From Streptacidiphilus sp. 4-A2 (GTDB taxonomy: Bacteria; Actinomycetota; Actinomycetes; Streptomycetales; Streptomycetaceae): a stretch of DNA of 64,000 nucleotides. The stretch lies in NCBI GenBank assembly GCA_014284505.1, contig JAAFYY010000001.1, positions 6,745,845-6,809,844 of the forward strand, read 5' to 3'. Shown here piece after piece: positions 42,703-51,573 of this stretch (position 1 is its first letter; each line of letters begins with the position of its first letter). The notes under the pieces were generated by a model. That model was given only the letters and a program-made list of their open reading frames with translations. It searched no databases and had not been told where the DNA came from. Position numbers and translations under genes: made by a program.

Positions 42703-43951
42703 GTGGGGTTTCTCGACTCCGTTCTCAGCCCGTTGTATACCGCAGTCTCGTGGATCATCGTTCAGTTCCACGCGATGTACAGCCAGGTCTTCAGCCCTGA
42801 CAGCGGGTGGGCCTGGGGTCTGTCCATCGTCACGCTGACCGTCGCCATCCGGGCCTGCATGATCCCGTTGACGATCAAGCAGACCAAGTCGATGCGGGCG
42901 ATGCAAGCCCTCCAGCCCCGGCTGAAGGCGATCCAGGAGCGCTACAAGGGCGACCGGCAGCGGCTCTCCGAAGAGACCATGAAGGTCTACAAGGAGGCCG
43001 GGGTCAACCCGGCCGGCAGCTGCCTGCCGCTGTTGATCCAGTCGCCGTTCTTCATGGCCCTGTACGGCGTGCTCCGCAAGGTGGCCAACAACCAGTCGGT
43101 CGGCGCCATGACGGGCGCGGTTGCTGGTGAGCGCCACCAAGGCACACATCTTCGGCGCACTGCTGTCGGCGACCTTTGTCTCGCACCACTCGGACACCAG
43201 TGTCCGGGTCGTCACCGGCATCATGATCGCGGTCATGTGCTCGTCGCAGTTCCTGATGACGCGCATGATGATGACGAAGAACGTCGACCTCACGGTCAAG
43301 ACGCCGTACATGCAGCAGCAGAAGATGATGATGTACGTGCTGCCGATCATCTACATCTTCTTCGGTATCAACATGCCGGTCGGTGTCCTGGTCTACATGG
43401 TCACCACCAACCTGTGGACCCTCGGCCAGCAGTTCGTGATCATCCACCAGAACCCCACCCCCGGCTCGGTCGCCCACAAGGCGCGCCTGGAGCGGCTCAA
43501 GGCCCAGGGGAAGCTGAACGCCGACGGCAGCCCGGTCAAGGCGGGGCTGGCCTCGCTGGTCAAGGGTGGCGAGGTCGCTACCGAGGAGCCCGTGGCGGAC
43601 GCCGCCCCGGCCCGCCGTCAGCAGCCCAAGCGGCAGAGCAAGGCCCAGCGCCAGAGTGGTGGCAGCCAGGCCGGCACCGCTCCCTCGGACGCGGTGGTGC
43701 AGGCCGCCGAGGACGCCTCGGACGGTACCGCGCAGACGTCCACGGCCCAGTCCTCCACGGCGAAGACCTCCACGGCGAAGACCTCCGCCAAGGGCCAGAC
43801 TCCGGCCAAGACGCAGGCCAAGCAGCAGGCCCGTGGCCGGGCGATCACGCCCAGTGCGGACGCGGACCAGAGCGGCCAGCCGAAGCGGGCCAACCAGCCC
43901 GGCAAGCGCAGCCCGCAGCCGGCCGGTCAGCGTCCCAAGAAGAAGTCCTAG
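42703..43951 (+). CDS. yidC: YidC/Oxa1 membrane protein insertase, one indel
   Basis: GTG 42703 was chosen because AAGGAG lies at a normal distance; the ATG at 42697 is too close. It encodes MGFLDSVLSPLYTAVSW, a helix with the insertase Arg in VAIRACMIPLTI, and CLPLLIQSPFFMALYGVL. A break near 43118 leads to LLSATFVSHHSDTS, QQQKMMMYVLPIIYIFFG and a long Lys/Gln/Thr/Ala-rich cytoplasmic tail. It inserts membrane proteins with or without SecYEG. Confidence 0.95.
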
Positions 43952-44020
43952 TAGCGCTCAGAGCGGACCTACCCGCAACGCTGCTGCTGTCCACCACACG
44001 AGTACCCAAGGAGGCCATCC

Positions 44021-44556
44021 GTGACGGAGGGCACCGTGACGCCGGTCGAGCAGGACGAGGCCAAGGGCGACCTGGTCGGCAACCTGGAGCAGGAAGGCGA
44101 GATCGCCGCGGACTACCTGGAGGCCCTGCTCGACATCGCCGACCTGGACGGTGATATCGACATGGATGTGGAGGGCGACCGCGCCTCGGTCTCGATCATC
44201 GGTGAGGGCCCGGCGCCGAGCGTTCTCTGCTGCGGCTGGTTGGCCAGGACGGCGAGGTGCTGGAGGCGCTGCAGGAGCTGACCCGACTGGCGGTGCACCG
44301 GGAGACCGGTGAGCGCAGCAGGCTCATGCTGGACATCGCCGGGTTCCGCGCGCGCAAGCGGGCGGAGCTGGCGGAGCTCGGAGCGAAGGCGGCCCGTGAG
44401 GCCGAGGAGAACGGTGCTCCGGTGAAGCTGCGGCCGATGACCCCGTTCGAGCGCAAGGTCGTCCATGACGCGGTTGCCGCGGCCGGGCTTCGCAGCGAGT
44501 CGGAGGGCGAGGAGCCGCAGCGCTGTGTAGTCGTCCTGCCCGCCCTGGCCGGCTGA
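44021..44556 (+). CDS. jag: Jag/KhpB-like RNA-binding protein (KH and R3H domains), one indel
   Basis: GTG 44021 follows AGGAGG. The acidic N terminus leads to a KH-type domain (LEALLDIADLDGDIDMDV). A lost base near 44222 leads to LVGQDGEVLEALQELTRLAV. The C-terminal R3H domain has LRPMTPFERKVVHDAVA and SEGEEPQRCVVV. It binds RNA; KhpB homologues influence cell-wall growth. Conserved between yidC and rsmG. Confidence 0.93.
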
Positions 44557-44579
44557 CGCAGACGAGGAAGGAATCCGCG

Positions 44580-45356
44580 ATGTCGGCAACGCCGATTGAA
44601 GGCGGGGACGCGGTGAACGACGAGCCGGGACAGGAACTCCCGCCCGTTCCGGAGTCGGCCCGTAAGGTCTTTGGCGAGCGTTTTGACCAGGCGGTGCGCT
44701 ATGCGGAACTGCTGGCCGACGCCGGGGTCCGGCGTGGGCTGATCGGCCCCCGGGAGGTGCCGAGGCTCTGGGAGCGGCACATTCTCAACTGTGCCGTGCT
44801 GGGTCAGCTGCTGCCCCCAGGGGTGTCGCTCTGCGATGTGGGCTCTGGAGCAGGGCTGCCGGGAATCCCGGTTGCTCTGGCCCGGCCGGATCTGCGGATC
44901 ACGCTGCTGGAGCCGTTGCTGCGTCGGACGAACTTCCTGGAGGAGGTCGTCCAGGAGCTCGGTCTGGACAATGTGACGGTGGTGCGTGGGCGGGCCGAGG
45001 AGATGATCGGCAAGCTCGCTGTGGATGTGGTCACCGCGCGGGCGGTCGCTCCGCTGGACCGGCTGGCCGGCTGGGGACTGCCGCTGCTCCGCCCCTATGG
45101 CGAGATGCTGGCGCTCAAGGGCGACCTGGCCGAGCAGGAGCTGGCCGACCACAAGGCCGCACTGGTCAAGCTCGGGGCCAAGGAGTGGTCCGTGGGCACG
45201 GCCGGTGAGGGCGTGGTGGAGACCCCGACTCATGTGGTCCGGGTGCAGGTGGGCGAGAGCCCGGGCGGGGTGAAGGCCGCTGCTCGGCGGGCCAAGGCCG
45301 CCAGGGCGGACCGGTCGGCGGCCGGCGGTCGCAGCACGCCGCGTCGGCGCCGCTGA
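44580..45356 (+). CDS. rsmG: 16S rRNA (guanine-N7) methyltransferase RsmG
   Basis: An intact 258-residue protein. The AdoMet-binding signature is DVGSGAGLPGIPVALARP, with LLEPLLRRTNFLEEVV after it and VTARAVAPLDRL in the catalytic region. It methylates the 16S rRNA 530-loop guanine; loss gives low-level streptomycin resistance in related organisms. It has a Lys/Arg-rich C-terminal tail. A parS-centred palindrome follows the stop codon. Confidence 0.95.
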   Translation: MSATPIEGGDAVNDEPGQELPPVPESARKVFGERFDQAVRYAELLADAGVRRGLIGPREVPRLWERHILNCAVLGQLLPPGVSLCDVGSGAGLPGIPVALARPDLRITLLEPLLRRTNFLEEVVQELGLDNVTVVRGRAEEMIGKLAVDVVTARAVAPLDRLAGWGLPLLRPYGEMLALKGDLAEQELADHKAALVKLGAKEWSVGTAGEGVVETPTHVVRVQVGESPGGVKAAARRAKAARADRSAAGGRSTPRRRR

Positions 45357-45384
45357 GCCCCCTCCAGGGTTTATGAGTCAGTCG

Positions 45385-45436
45385 CCGAGGGCCGGGGTTC
45401 GCCGTTTCACGTGAAACGGCGAACCCCGGCCCTCGG
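45385..45436. terminator. 52-bp perfect palindrome centred on parS, after rsmG
   Basis: Perfect 26-base arms with GTTTCACGTGAAAC at the centre (45404-45417). As RNA it would form a long hairpin 28 bp after the rsmG stop; as DNA it contains a ParB-binding site. Confidence 0.85.
45404..45417. promoter_or_regulatory. parS centromere site
   Basis: Perfect GTTTCACGTGAAAC, the Streptomyces ParB-binding palindrome, at the centre of the 52-bp palindrome. Confidence 0.95.
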
Positions 45437-45524
45437 TGCATTCGGTCCGCCTTGGTCCGCGGTATATGGCCCGCAGGGCGTTCGGAGTGTCGCTCCCTGG
45501 AATTTCCGACATAACGGGCATCGT

Positions 45525-45538
45525 GTTTCACGTGAAAC
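45525..45538. promoter_or_regulatory. parS centromere site
   Basis: Perfect GTTTCACGTGAAAC in the rsmG-parA interval. The 45357-45710 interval holds this site, the palindrome before it and presumably the parAB promoter; no gene was seen. Confidence 0.95.
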
Positions 45539-45710
45539 GCCGCTCCCTTTTGCCGGGAATCCTGAGCAGGGCCCGTGAGGCCAGTCAGTTCAGTCGCCGT
45601 TCGGGTGAACATCCGGCCCCTGCGGGGGCGGAAGAGACACAACGCCCCCCGCACGCCCATCGGCTGCGCGATGATTTCAGCGACAACCAGGCAGGAAAGG
45701 GGGTACTCCC

Positions 45711-46853
45711 ATGCCGAGTGAAGCTCGAACCCTGGGGATGCCGCTGGAGTCGGAACCACGGCCGAATCTGGCAGATCCATTGCCGGGACCCCGTAGTAGG
45801 CGTCACGTTTCACGTGAAACACTGACGTCCATGCAGGACGTGGATACCACCGCTCTCAGCGATGACACCCCCATCGGCCGCGCCGCCCAAGCTGCGGTCG
45901 AGGCACTGGGCCGTGCCACCGAAGCACTGCCGCGCCCCGCCCGGACCCGGGTGATGGTGGTGGCCAATCAGAAGGGTGGCGTGGGCAAGACCACCAGCAC
46001 GGTCAACCTTGCCGCCTCCCTCGCCATGCAGGGCGCCCGGGTGCTGGTCGTCGACCTCGACCCACAGGGCAACGCCTCCACCGCCCTGGGTATCGACCAC
46101 CATGCCGAGGTCCCCTCCATCTACGACGTCCTGGTCGAGGGCAAGCCGCTGGCAGATGTCGTGCAGCCGGTGGTGGATGTCGAAGGGCTGTTCTGCTGCC
46201 CGGCGACCATCGACCTGGCCGGTGCAGAGATCGAGCTTGTCTCGCTGGTGGCTCGGGAGAGCCGGCTCCAGCGCGCGATCGAGGCGTACGAGCAGCCACT
46301 CGACTACATCCTGATCGACTGCCCGCCCTCGCTGGGGCTGCTCACGGTCAATGCCATGGTCGCCGGGCGCGAGGTGCTGATCCCGATCCAGTGCGAGTAC
46401 TACGCGCTGGAGGGCCTGGGACAGCTACTGCGAAACGTTGATCTGGTCCGGGCCCATCTGAATCCGCATCTGCATGTCTCCACGATTCTGTTGACCATGT
46501 ACGACGCGCGGACCCGGCTGGCCTCCCAGGTCGCCGAAGAGGTGCGCACGCACTTCGCCGATGAGGTGCTGAAGACCAGCATCCCCCGCTCGGTGCGCGT
46601 CTCGGAGGCGCCCAGCTACGGGCAGACCGTCCTCACCTATGATCCGAGTTCGACCGGGGCGCTCTCCTATCTGGAGGCAGCGAAGGAGATCGCGCTCCGG
46701 GGCGCGGAGGCCGAGGCTCGGGCGGCGGACGTTCAGTTCACCGCCGACCCCGGCAACCCGGGCGTCTACCAGCAGCAGCCTCGCCGGATGGCTGAGGGCC
46801 TGGTACACGATGCCGCCGCAGCACAGCACAGCACGATGGAGGGGAACCGGTGA
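45711..46853 (+). CDS. parA: chromosome partitioning ATPase ParA
   Basis: An intact 380-residue frame with the deviant Walker A motif in ANQKGGVGKTTSTVNLAAS, followed by VVDLDPQGNASTALG and IDCPPSLGLLTVNAM. It forms dynamic structures that move ParB-parS complexes in hyphae. The N-terminal 40 residues contain VSRET, encoded by a parS site, as also seen in streptomycete relatives, so ATG 45711 is preferred over ATG 45831. It overlaps parB by 4 bp. Confidence 0.95.
   Translation: MPSEARTLGMPLESEPRPNLADPLPGPRSRRHVSRETLTSMQDVDTTALSDDTPIGRAAQAAVEALGRATEALPRPARTRVMVVANQKGGVGKTTSTVNLAASLAMQGARVLVVDLDPQGNASTALGIDHHAEVPSIYDVLVEGKPLADVVQPVVDVEGLFCCPATIDLAGAEIELVSLVARESRLQRAIEAYEQPLDYILIDCPPSLGLLTVNAMVAGREVLIPIQCEYYALEGLGQLLRNVDLVRAHLNPHLHVSTILLTMYDARTRLASQVAEEVRTHFADEVLKTSIPRSVRVSEAPSYGQTVLTYDPSSTGALSYLEAAKEIALRGAEAEARAADVQFTADPGNPGVYQQQPRRMAEGLVHDAAAAQHSTMEGNR
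45807..45820. promoter_or_regulatory. parS site inside the 5' coding region of parA
   Basis: Perfect GTTTCACGTGAAAC read in the parA frame as part of HVSRETL. Confidence 0.93.
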
Positions 46854-47947
46854 GCGAGCGTCGCAGGGGTCTGGGCAGGGGGCTGGGAGCACTTATCCCG
46901 GCGGCGGCCGGACCGGAGAGCAGGCCGGGCACGGTGCCGCCGGCCGTGTCCTCGGGCGCGGGTATGGAGCGCGGCAGCGCCGCGGCCAAGGCGGCGAGTG
47001 CGGTCAGCACGCTGGAACGCTCGCTGGACTCGGAGGCCGTTGTTTCACGTGAAACGGCTGCCGATACTCCGGGCCCGGAGCTCCGCGCGGTCGACGGGGC
47101 GTACTTCGCCGAGATCCCGCTGGACGCCATCCGGCAGAACCCGCGCCAGCCCCGCGACGTCTTCGACGAGGAGGCGCTGAACGAACTGGTGCACTCCATC
47201 AAGGAGGTAGGGCTGCTCCAGCCGGTGGTGGTGCGTCAGGTCGCTCCTGAGCGCTATGAACTGATCATGGGTGAGCGTCGCTGGCGGGCCTGCCGTGAGG
47301 CCGGTCTGGACGCCATTCCGGCGATCGTCCGGGCCACCGAGGACGAGAAGCTGCTTCTGGACGCGCTGCTGGAGAACCTGCACCGGTCCCAGCTGAACCC
47401 GCTGGAGGAGGCTGCCGCCTACGACCAGCTACTGCGTGACTTCTCGTGCAGCCATGACGAGCTCGCCGACCGGATCGGACGGTCCCGGCCGCAGGTCTCC
47501 AACACCCTGCGGCTGCTGAAGCTGCCGCCTTCGGTGCAGCGCCGGGTGGCGGCCAGGTCCATCTCTGCCGGGCACGCCCGGGCGCTGCTGGGTCTGGACA
47601 GCCAGCAGGAGCAGGAGCAGCTGGCCGACCGGATCAACGCCGAGGGGCTCTCCGTCCGGACGGTCGAGGAGATCGTCATGCTGGCCAAGGCGGAGCAGCC
47701 CAAGCCCAAGCCGCGCGGACCGCGCGCCGGCCGGGTGCCCTCCCCGGCGCTGGCGAGCCTGGCGAGTCGGCTCTCGGACCGTTTCGACACCCGGGTGAAG
47801 GTCGACCTCGGGGCGCACCGCGGCAAGATCGTAGTCGAGTTCGCCACGGTCGATGATCTGAAGCGCATCCTCGACTCCTTTGCCCCGGGCGAGGGGCAGC
47901 GACTCAAGGAGGGCCTCAGCGGCGGCCCGGGTGAGTCGGAGGGTTAG
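46850..47947 (+). CDS. parB: chromosome partitioning protein ParB
   Basis: An intact 365-residue protein beginning SERRRGLGRGLGALIP, the ParA-stimulating N terminus. The CTPase/ParB domain has IRQNPRQPRD, IMGERRWRACREAGL and LLENLHRSQLNPLEEA. A helix-turn-helix (DELADRIGRSRPQVSNTLRL) reads parS, and a C-terminal dimerisation region follows. It loads on parS and spreads to organise the origin. The start GTG overlaps the parA stop. Confidence 0.96.
   Translation: MSERRRGLGRGLGALIPAAAGPESRPGTVPPAVSSGAGMERGSAAAKAASAVSTLERSLDSEAVVSRETAADTPGPELRAVDGAYFAEIPLDAIRQNPRQPRDVFDEEALNELVHSIKEVGLLQPVVVRQVAPERYELIMGERRWRACREAGLDAIPAIVRATEDEKLLLDALLENLHRSQLNPLEEAAAYDQLLRDFSCSHDELADRIGRSRPQVSNTLRLLKLPPSVQRRVAARSISAGHARALLGLDSQQEQEQLADRINAEGLSVRTVEEIVMLAKAEQPKPKPRGPRAGRVPSPALASLASRLSDRFDTRVKVDLGAHRGKIVVEFATVDDLKRILDSFAPGEGQRLKEGLSGGPGESEG
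47042..47055. promoter_or_regulatory. parS site inside parB
   Basis: Perfect GTTTCACGTGAAAC within the parB coding sequence, again encoding VSRET in frame. Confidence 0.93.
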
Positions 47948-47983
47948 CCGGGGCTCCAGGGCCACCGTCCCGCCGTCGATCTC

Positions 47984-48019
47984 AGAAGCCTCCCGTTTCA
48001 CGTGAAACGGGAGGCTTCT
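47984..48019. terminator. 36-bp palindrome centred on parS, after parB
   Basis: Perfect 18-base arms with parS (47995-48008) at the centre. It is 36 bp beyond the parB stop and ends in TTCT, so it likely doubles as terminator and ParB site. Confidence 0.85.
47995..48008. promoter_or_regulatory. parS centromere site
   Basis: Perfect GTTTCACGTGAAAC in the palindrome after parB. Confidence 0.95.
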
Positions 48020-48153
48020 GCGTGCCCGCTAGTCGGCTGCTCGGCGCCCATGGCCGAGATCATTCGTACCGGGGTGCTGTCGACGCACTTCCCCGCTTAT
48101 CGTTGAGCGAGGACCGGTCTCTTGATGACCGCTGAGCCCAAAGGTGTAAGTGC

Positions 48154-48771
48154 ATGGGACGCAGGCTCGTACCGCTCACTCTGGACAGCCTTTCCGACCT
48201 TCCGGTCACCTGTAGATCCTGCGTGTTCTGGGAGCTCGACCAGGTGAGCGGAGGGGCTGCTGTCAAAGCAGGGCATCCGGAACTGGAGAAGGAGTCCTGG
48301 ATCTCGGGGGTGCTGCTGGAGTGGGGCTCCTGCGGCCGGATCGCCTATGTCGATGATGCGCCGGTCGGCTTTGTGCTCTACGCGCCCCCGGCCTATGTGC
48401 CCAGGTCGCTCTCCTTCCCCACCAGTCCGATCTCCCCGGACGCGGTGCAGTTGATGACCGCACGGGTACTGCCGGGATACCAGAATCAGGGGATCGGACG
48501 GACTCTGGTGCAGGCCGTGGCTAAGGATCTGGTCCGGCGGGATTTCAAAGCCATCGAGGCATTCGGCGATGCCCGCTGGAAGGATCCGGGCTGCATCCTC
48601 CCTGCCGAGCATCTGCTGGCGGTCGGCTTCAAGACGGTCCGACCGCACCACCGGTACCCGCGTCTGCGGTTGGAGGTGCGGTCGGCGATCTCCTGGAAGG
48701 GCGAGGTCGAGGTGGCCTTGGAGCGCCTGCTCGGTGCGGTCCAGAAGGAGCCCTCGCTGCGGCCGCTGTAG
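48154..48771 (+). CDS. GNAT-family N-acetyltransferase
   Basis: An intact 205-residue protein. The acetyl-CoA-binding loop is visible in VLPGYQNQGIGRTLVQAVAK, and FGDARWKDPGCILPAEHLLA gives the following strand-helix. An N-terminal Cys-containing segment (CRSCVFWELDQVSG) is typical of actinobacterial members at this locus. Substrate unknown. It is convergent with the amidase gene, with a parS site between them. Confidence 0.8.
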   Translation: MGRRLVPLTLDSLSDLPVTCRSCVFWELDQVSGGAAVKAGHPELEKESWISGVLLEWGSCGRIAYVDDAPVGFVLYAPPAYVPRSLSFPTSPISPDAVQLMTARVLPGYQNQGIGRTLVQAVAKDLVRRDFKAIEAFGDARWKDPGCILPAEHLLAVGFKTVRPHHRYPRLRLEVRSAISWKGEVEVALERLLGAVQKEPSLRPL

Positions 48772-48819
48772 CTGCTCCGGGGCTGGGACCTGTTTGCTAC
48801 TGGGTGTCGGTGTGCGCGT

Positions 48820-48833
48820 GTTTCACGTGAAAC
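48820..48833. promoter_or_regulatory. parS centromere site
   Basis: Perfect GTTTCACGTGAAAC with 3 more symmetric bases each side, between two convergent genes. Confidence 0.95.
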
Positions 48834-48843
48834 ACGGATGCCC

Positions 48844-50013
48844 TCAGGTGAGGGCCGGCAGATGCAGCACGCCGGTCGGGGAGTCGTCCTCCGGTGGCAG
48901 ATAGAGCCGCTGGACGGCGACGGCGATGGACTCGACCGCCTGGGCGCGGAATTCGGGGGAGCTGATCCGGGAGGCGTCGGCGGCATTGGTCAGATAGCCG
49001 AGTTCGAGACGCACCGCTGCCATCCGGGTGGAGCGCAGTAGCGTCCAGGTACGGGCATGGCTGCGGTTGTCGCCCAGGCCGGAGCGGGCAACCAGCTCCC
49101 GCTGGACAAGGCCGGCGAACTGCTTGCCCGCGTGGGACCAGCGGCCCTGGCTCTCGTCGCCGTAGTAGTAGCTGGCGACTCCGGAGGCACTGGGGTTGCG
49201 GTGGCCCTCAAGGTGCAGCGAGATCAGCAGATTGGCGTCGGTGGCATTGGCGAACTCTGCTCGCCTGGTCTCGTCACCGCCGTACTGGTCCGCCTGCCGG
49301 GTGAGGTAGGTCCGGACACCGAGCGCGGTCAGCCGTTGCTGGAGCCGGTCGGCCAGCTTCCAGACGATCTCGGCCTCGCTGACACCGCCGAGGTGCACGC
49401 CCTGGTCGGCTCCGCCGTGTCCGGGGTCGATCACCACTGCCTTGCCGGTCAGTGCGGGACCGGAGCGCAGCAGCATCTCGGTCTCCCGCATGACATGGGG
49501 CGCACCGCCGACGACGGTCCGGGCGAGCCGCTCCAGCACGGTGAAGGTGGCCGGGCCGAGAACCCCGTCGGGGTGCAGGGCCATGTTGCGCTGGAAGTCG
49601 CGGAGGGCCTGGGCGGTGGCAGAGCCATAGATCCCGTCCACCCGGCCCGGGGTGAAGCCCATGTTCAGCAGCCGGTGCTGGAGCTGGGCGACATCGTCGC
49701 CGATCTGGAGGTTGCCCACGGTGTGGGCCAGTACTCGGTCGCCGAGGTGCCAGCGTGCCTCATTGAGGTGCCGGTAGGTCTCGGGTCCGACCACCCCGTC
49801 GGCGGTGAGTCCGCGTTGCTGCTGGAAGTGGCGCACCGCGGCGTCTACCTCGGTGTCGAACAGGTCGGCGCTGGACGGGTGCTGTCCCTCCAGACCGGCC
49901 TGGCCGCCGGTGTTCAGCAGGCCCAGCAGCGCCAGCTTGAAACGGATCTCGGCGACGTCCGGCCCGGCGTCACCGAGCTGCCGACGGTAGGTCTGCGGTA
50001 GGTGCTGATTCAT
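48844..50013 (-). CDS. N-acetylmuramoyl-L-alanine amidase with two peptidoglycan-binding domains
   Basis: Intact, about 389 residues from ATG 50013, with AGGAGGGG 8-10 bases upstream. Two PG-binding type 1 repeats (ADGVVGPETYRHL, and GSATAQALRDFQRN with HPDGVLGPAT) precede an amidase-3 catalytic domain with zinc ligands in VIDPGHGGADQGV and LISLHLEGH, and the Glu in VRLELGYLTN. It cleaves the bond between MurNAc and the stem peptide. No signal peptide is seen, which is odd for an exported hydrolase but usual for this locus. Confidence 0.92.
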   Translation of the reverse strand: MNQHLPQTYRRQLGDAGPDVAEIRFKLALLGLLNTGGQAGLEGQHPSSADLFDTEVDAAVRHFQQQRGLTADGVVGPETYRHLNEARWHLGDRVLAHTVGNLQIGDDVAQLQHRLLNMGFTPGRVDGIYGSATAQALRDFQRNMALHPDGVLGPATFTVLERLARTVVGGAPHVMRETEMLLRSGPALTGKAVVIDPGHGGADQGVHLGGVSEAEIVWKLADRLQQRLTALGVRTYLTRQADQYGGDETRRAEFANATDANLLISLHLEGHRNPSASGVASYYYGDESQGRWSHAGKQFAGLVQRELVARSGLGDNRSHARTWTLLRSTRMAAVRLELGYLTNAADASRISSPEFRAQAVESIAVAVQRLYLPPEDDSPTGVLHLPALT

Positions 50014-50060
50014 GTGCGAGGGTCCCCTCCTCTGCATGGACTGAGCTGATGGTACGCGCC

Positions 50061-50074
50061 GTTTCACGTGGAAC
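50061..50074. promoter_or_regulatory. variant parS site
   Basis: GTTTCACGTGGAAC, one base from the perfect parS, upstream of the amidase gene. Confidence 0.65.
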
Positions 50075-50079
50075 AGCGA

Positions 50080-50119
50080 AACGCCGGGGCGGCCACCTTC
50101 AGGTGGCCGCCCCGGCGTT
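50080..50119 (-). terminator. terminator after trxA
   Basis: A perfect 18-base GC-rich stem with loop TTCA, 15 bp beyond the trxA stop in the leftward direction. Confidence 0.85.
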
Positions 50120-50133
50120 GGGACTGCTGTGCC

Positions 50134-50460
50134 TCAGCCGATGTAGTCGGCCAGGTCGCGCAGCAGGGCAGCCTTGGACTTGGCGCCGACGATCGTCTTG
50201 ACGAGCTCGCCGTTCTGGTAGACGTTCATCGTCGGGATGGACAGCACGCCGTAGGTGGCAGGGGTGCTGGGGTTGTTGTCGATGTCCAGCTTGGCGATGG
50301 TGATCTTGTCACCGTGCTCGGCGGCGATCTCCTCCAGGGAGGGGGCGACCTGACGGCACGGGCCGCACCAGGTGGCCCAGAAGTCGACCAGCACGGGCTT
50401 GTCGCTCTGGAGAACGTCGGCTTCGAAGGTTGCGTCGGTCACGGTCTTGGTGGCGGACAC
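50134..50460 (-). CDS. trxA: thioredoxin
   Basis: An intact 108-residue protein from GTG 50460, with the redox site WCGPC in VDFWATWCGPCRQVAP and the cis-Pro in SIPTMNVYQNGE. It reduces protein disulfides and is recharged by the upstream-encoded reductase. The two form a leftward operon with a 51-bp gap. Confidence 0.96.
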   Translation of the reverse strand: MSATKTVTDATFEADVLQSDKPVLVDFWATWCGPCRQVAPSLEEIAAEHGDKITIAKLDIDNNPSTPATYGVLSIPTMNVYQNGELVKTIVGAKSKAALLRDLADYIG

Positions 50461-50511
50461 GGAGGCTCCTCGGATACGCAGGGAATGGTGTGGGGGTGGA
50501 ATGGAGGGGGC

Positions 50512-51471
50512 TCAGACCGCTGCCGCGGCGGCCTCGACATGCGCCAGCGCTGCCAGGTAGCGCTCGGCGTCGAGGGCCGAGGAACAGCCGGTGCCCGCGG
50601 CGGTGATCGCCTGGCGGTAGGTGTGGTCGACGACGTCGCCCGCGCCGAAGACACCGGGGAGGTTGGTCCGGGTGGAGGGAGCGTCGACGCGGAGGTAGCC
50701 CTCGTCGTCCAGGTCCAGCTGGCCCTTGAAGAGCTCCGTCCGCGGGTCGTGGCCGACCGCGATGAACAGCCCGGTGACCGGCAGCTCGCGGAGCTCGCCG
50801 GTGACAGTGTCCCGCAGGGTGAGCCCGCTGAGCTTGGCGTCGCCGTGGATCTCGGCGACCTCGCTGTTCCAGGCGAAGCTGATCTTCGGGTCGGCGAAGG
50901 CGCGGTCCTGCATGGTCTTGCTGGCACGCAGGCTGTCCCGGCGGTGGACCACGGTGACCGACTTGGCGAAGCGGGACAGGAAGGTCGCCTCCTCCATGGC
51001 GGTGTCTCCGCCGCCGACCACAACGATGTCCTGGTCGCGGAAGAAGAAGCCGTCGCAGGTGGCACACCAGGAGACACCGCGTCCGGAGAGCTCGTCCTCG
51101 CGGGGCAGGCCGAGCTTGCGGTGCTGCGATCCGGTGGTGACGATCACAGTCTTGGCGCGGTGGACGGTGCCCTCGGAGTCGGTGACCGTCTTGATCTCAC
51201 CGGTGAGGTCGACCGCGACGACATCGTCCGGGATCAGCTCGGCGCCGAAGCGCTCGGCCTGGCCGCGCATGTTGTCCATGAGCTCGGGGCCCATGATGCC
51301 TTCCTGGAACCCGGGGAAGTTCTCCACCTCGGTGGTGTTCATAAGTGCACCACCGGCGGTGACGGCGCCCTCGAACACCAGCGGGTTCAGCGAAGCACGT
51401 GCGGTGTAGAGCGCGGCCGTGTACCCGGCCGGGCCGGAGCCGATGATGATCACGTTACGGACGTCGCTCAC
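50512..51471 (-). CDS. trxB: thioredoxin reductase
   Basis: Intact, 319 residues from GTG 51471 with GGAG upstream. The FAD-binding turn is GSGPAGYTAA, the redox pair is in WCATCDGFFF and the NADPH-binding motif is GGGDTAMEEA. FGAGDV marks the second FAD contact. It transfers electrons from NADPH to thioredoxin and is expressed from the sigma-R-type promoter just upstream. Confidence 0.96.
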   Translation of the reverse strand: MSDVRNVIIIGSGPAGYTAALYTARASLNPLVFEGAVTAGGALMNTTEVENFPGFQEGIMGPELMDNMRGQAERFGAELIPDDVVAVDLTGEIKTVTDSEGTVHRAKTVIVTTGSQHRKLGLPREDELSGRGVSWCATCDGFFFRDQDIVVVGGGDTAMEEATFLSRFAKSVTVVHRRDSLRASKTMQDRAFADPKISFAWNSEVAEIHGDAKLSGLTLRDTVTGELRELPVTGLFIAVGHDPRTELFKGQLDLDDEGYLRVDAPSTRTNLPGVFGAGDVVDHTYRQAITAAGTGCSSALDAERYLAALAHVEAAAAAV

Positions 51472-51540
51472 TGCATCTCCTGAATCGCTTCGCAAGCCTT
51501 GGGCCGACCAGAGGGCGGGCATCGCTACCTGTGCCCTCTC

Positions 51541-51566
51541 AACGGTTGTCCAGTGTCCCGCATTCC
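51541..51566 (-). promoter_or_regulatory. sigma-R-type promoter of trxB-trxA
   Basis: On the reverse strand, GGAAT (51566-51562), exactly 18 bases, then GTT (51543-51541). This is the consensus of the disulfide-stress sigma factor SigR of Streptomyces, which controls trxBA there. It lies 70 bp before the trxB start. Confidence 0.85.
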
Positions 51567-51573
51567 CAGCCGT

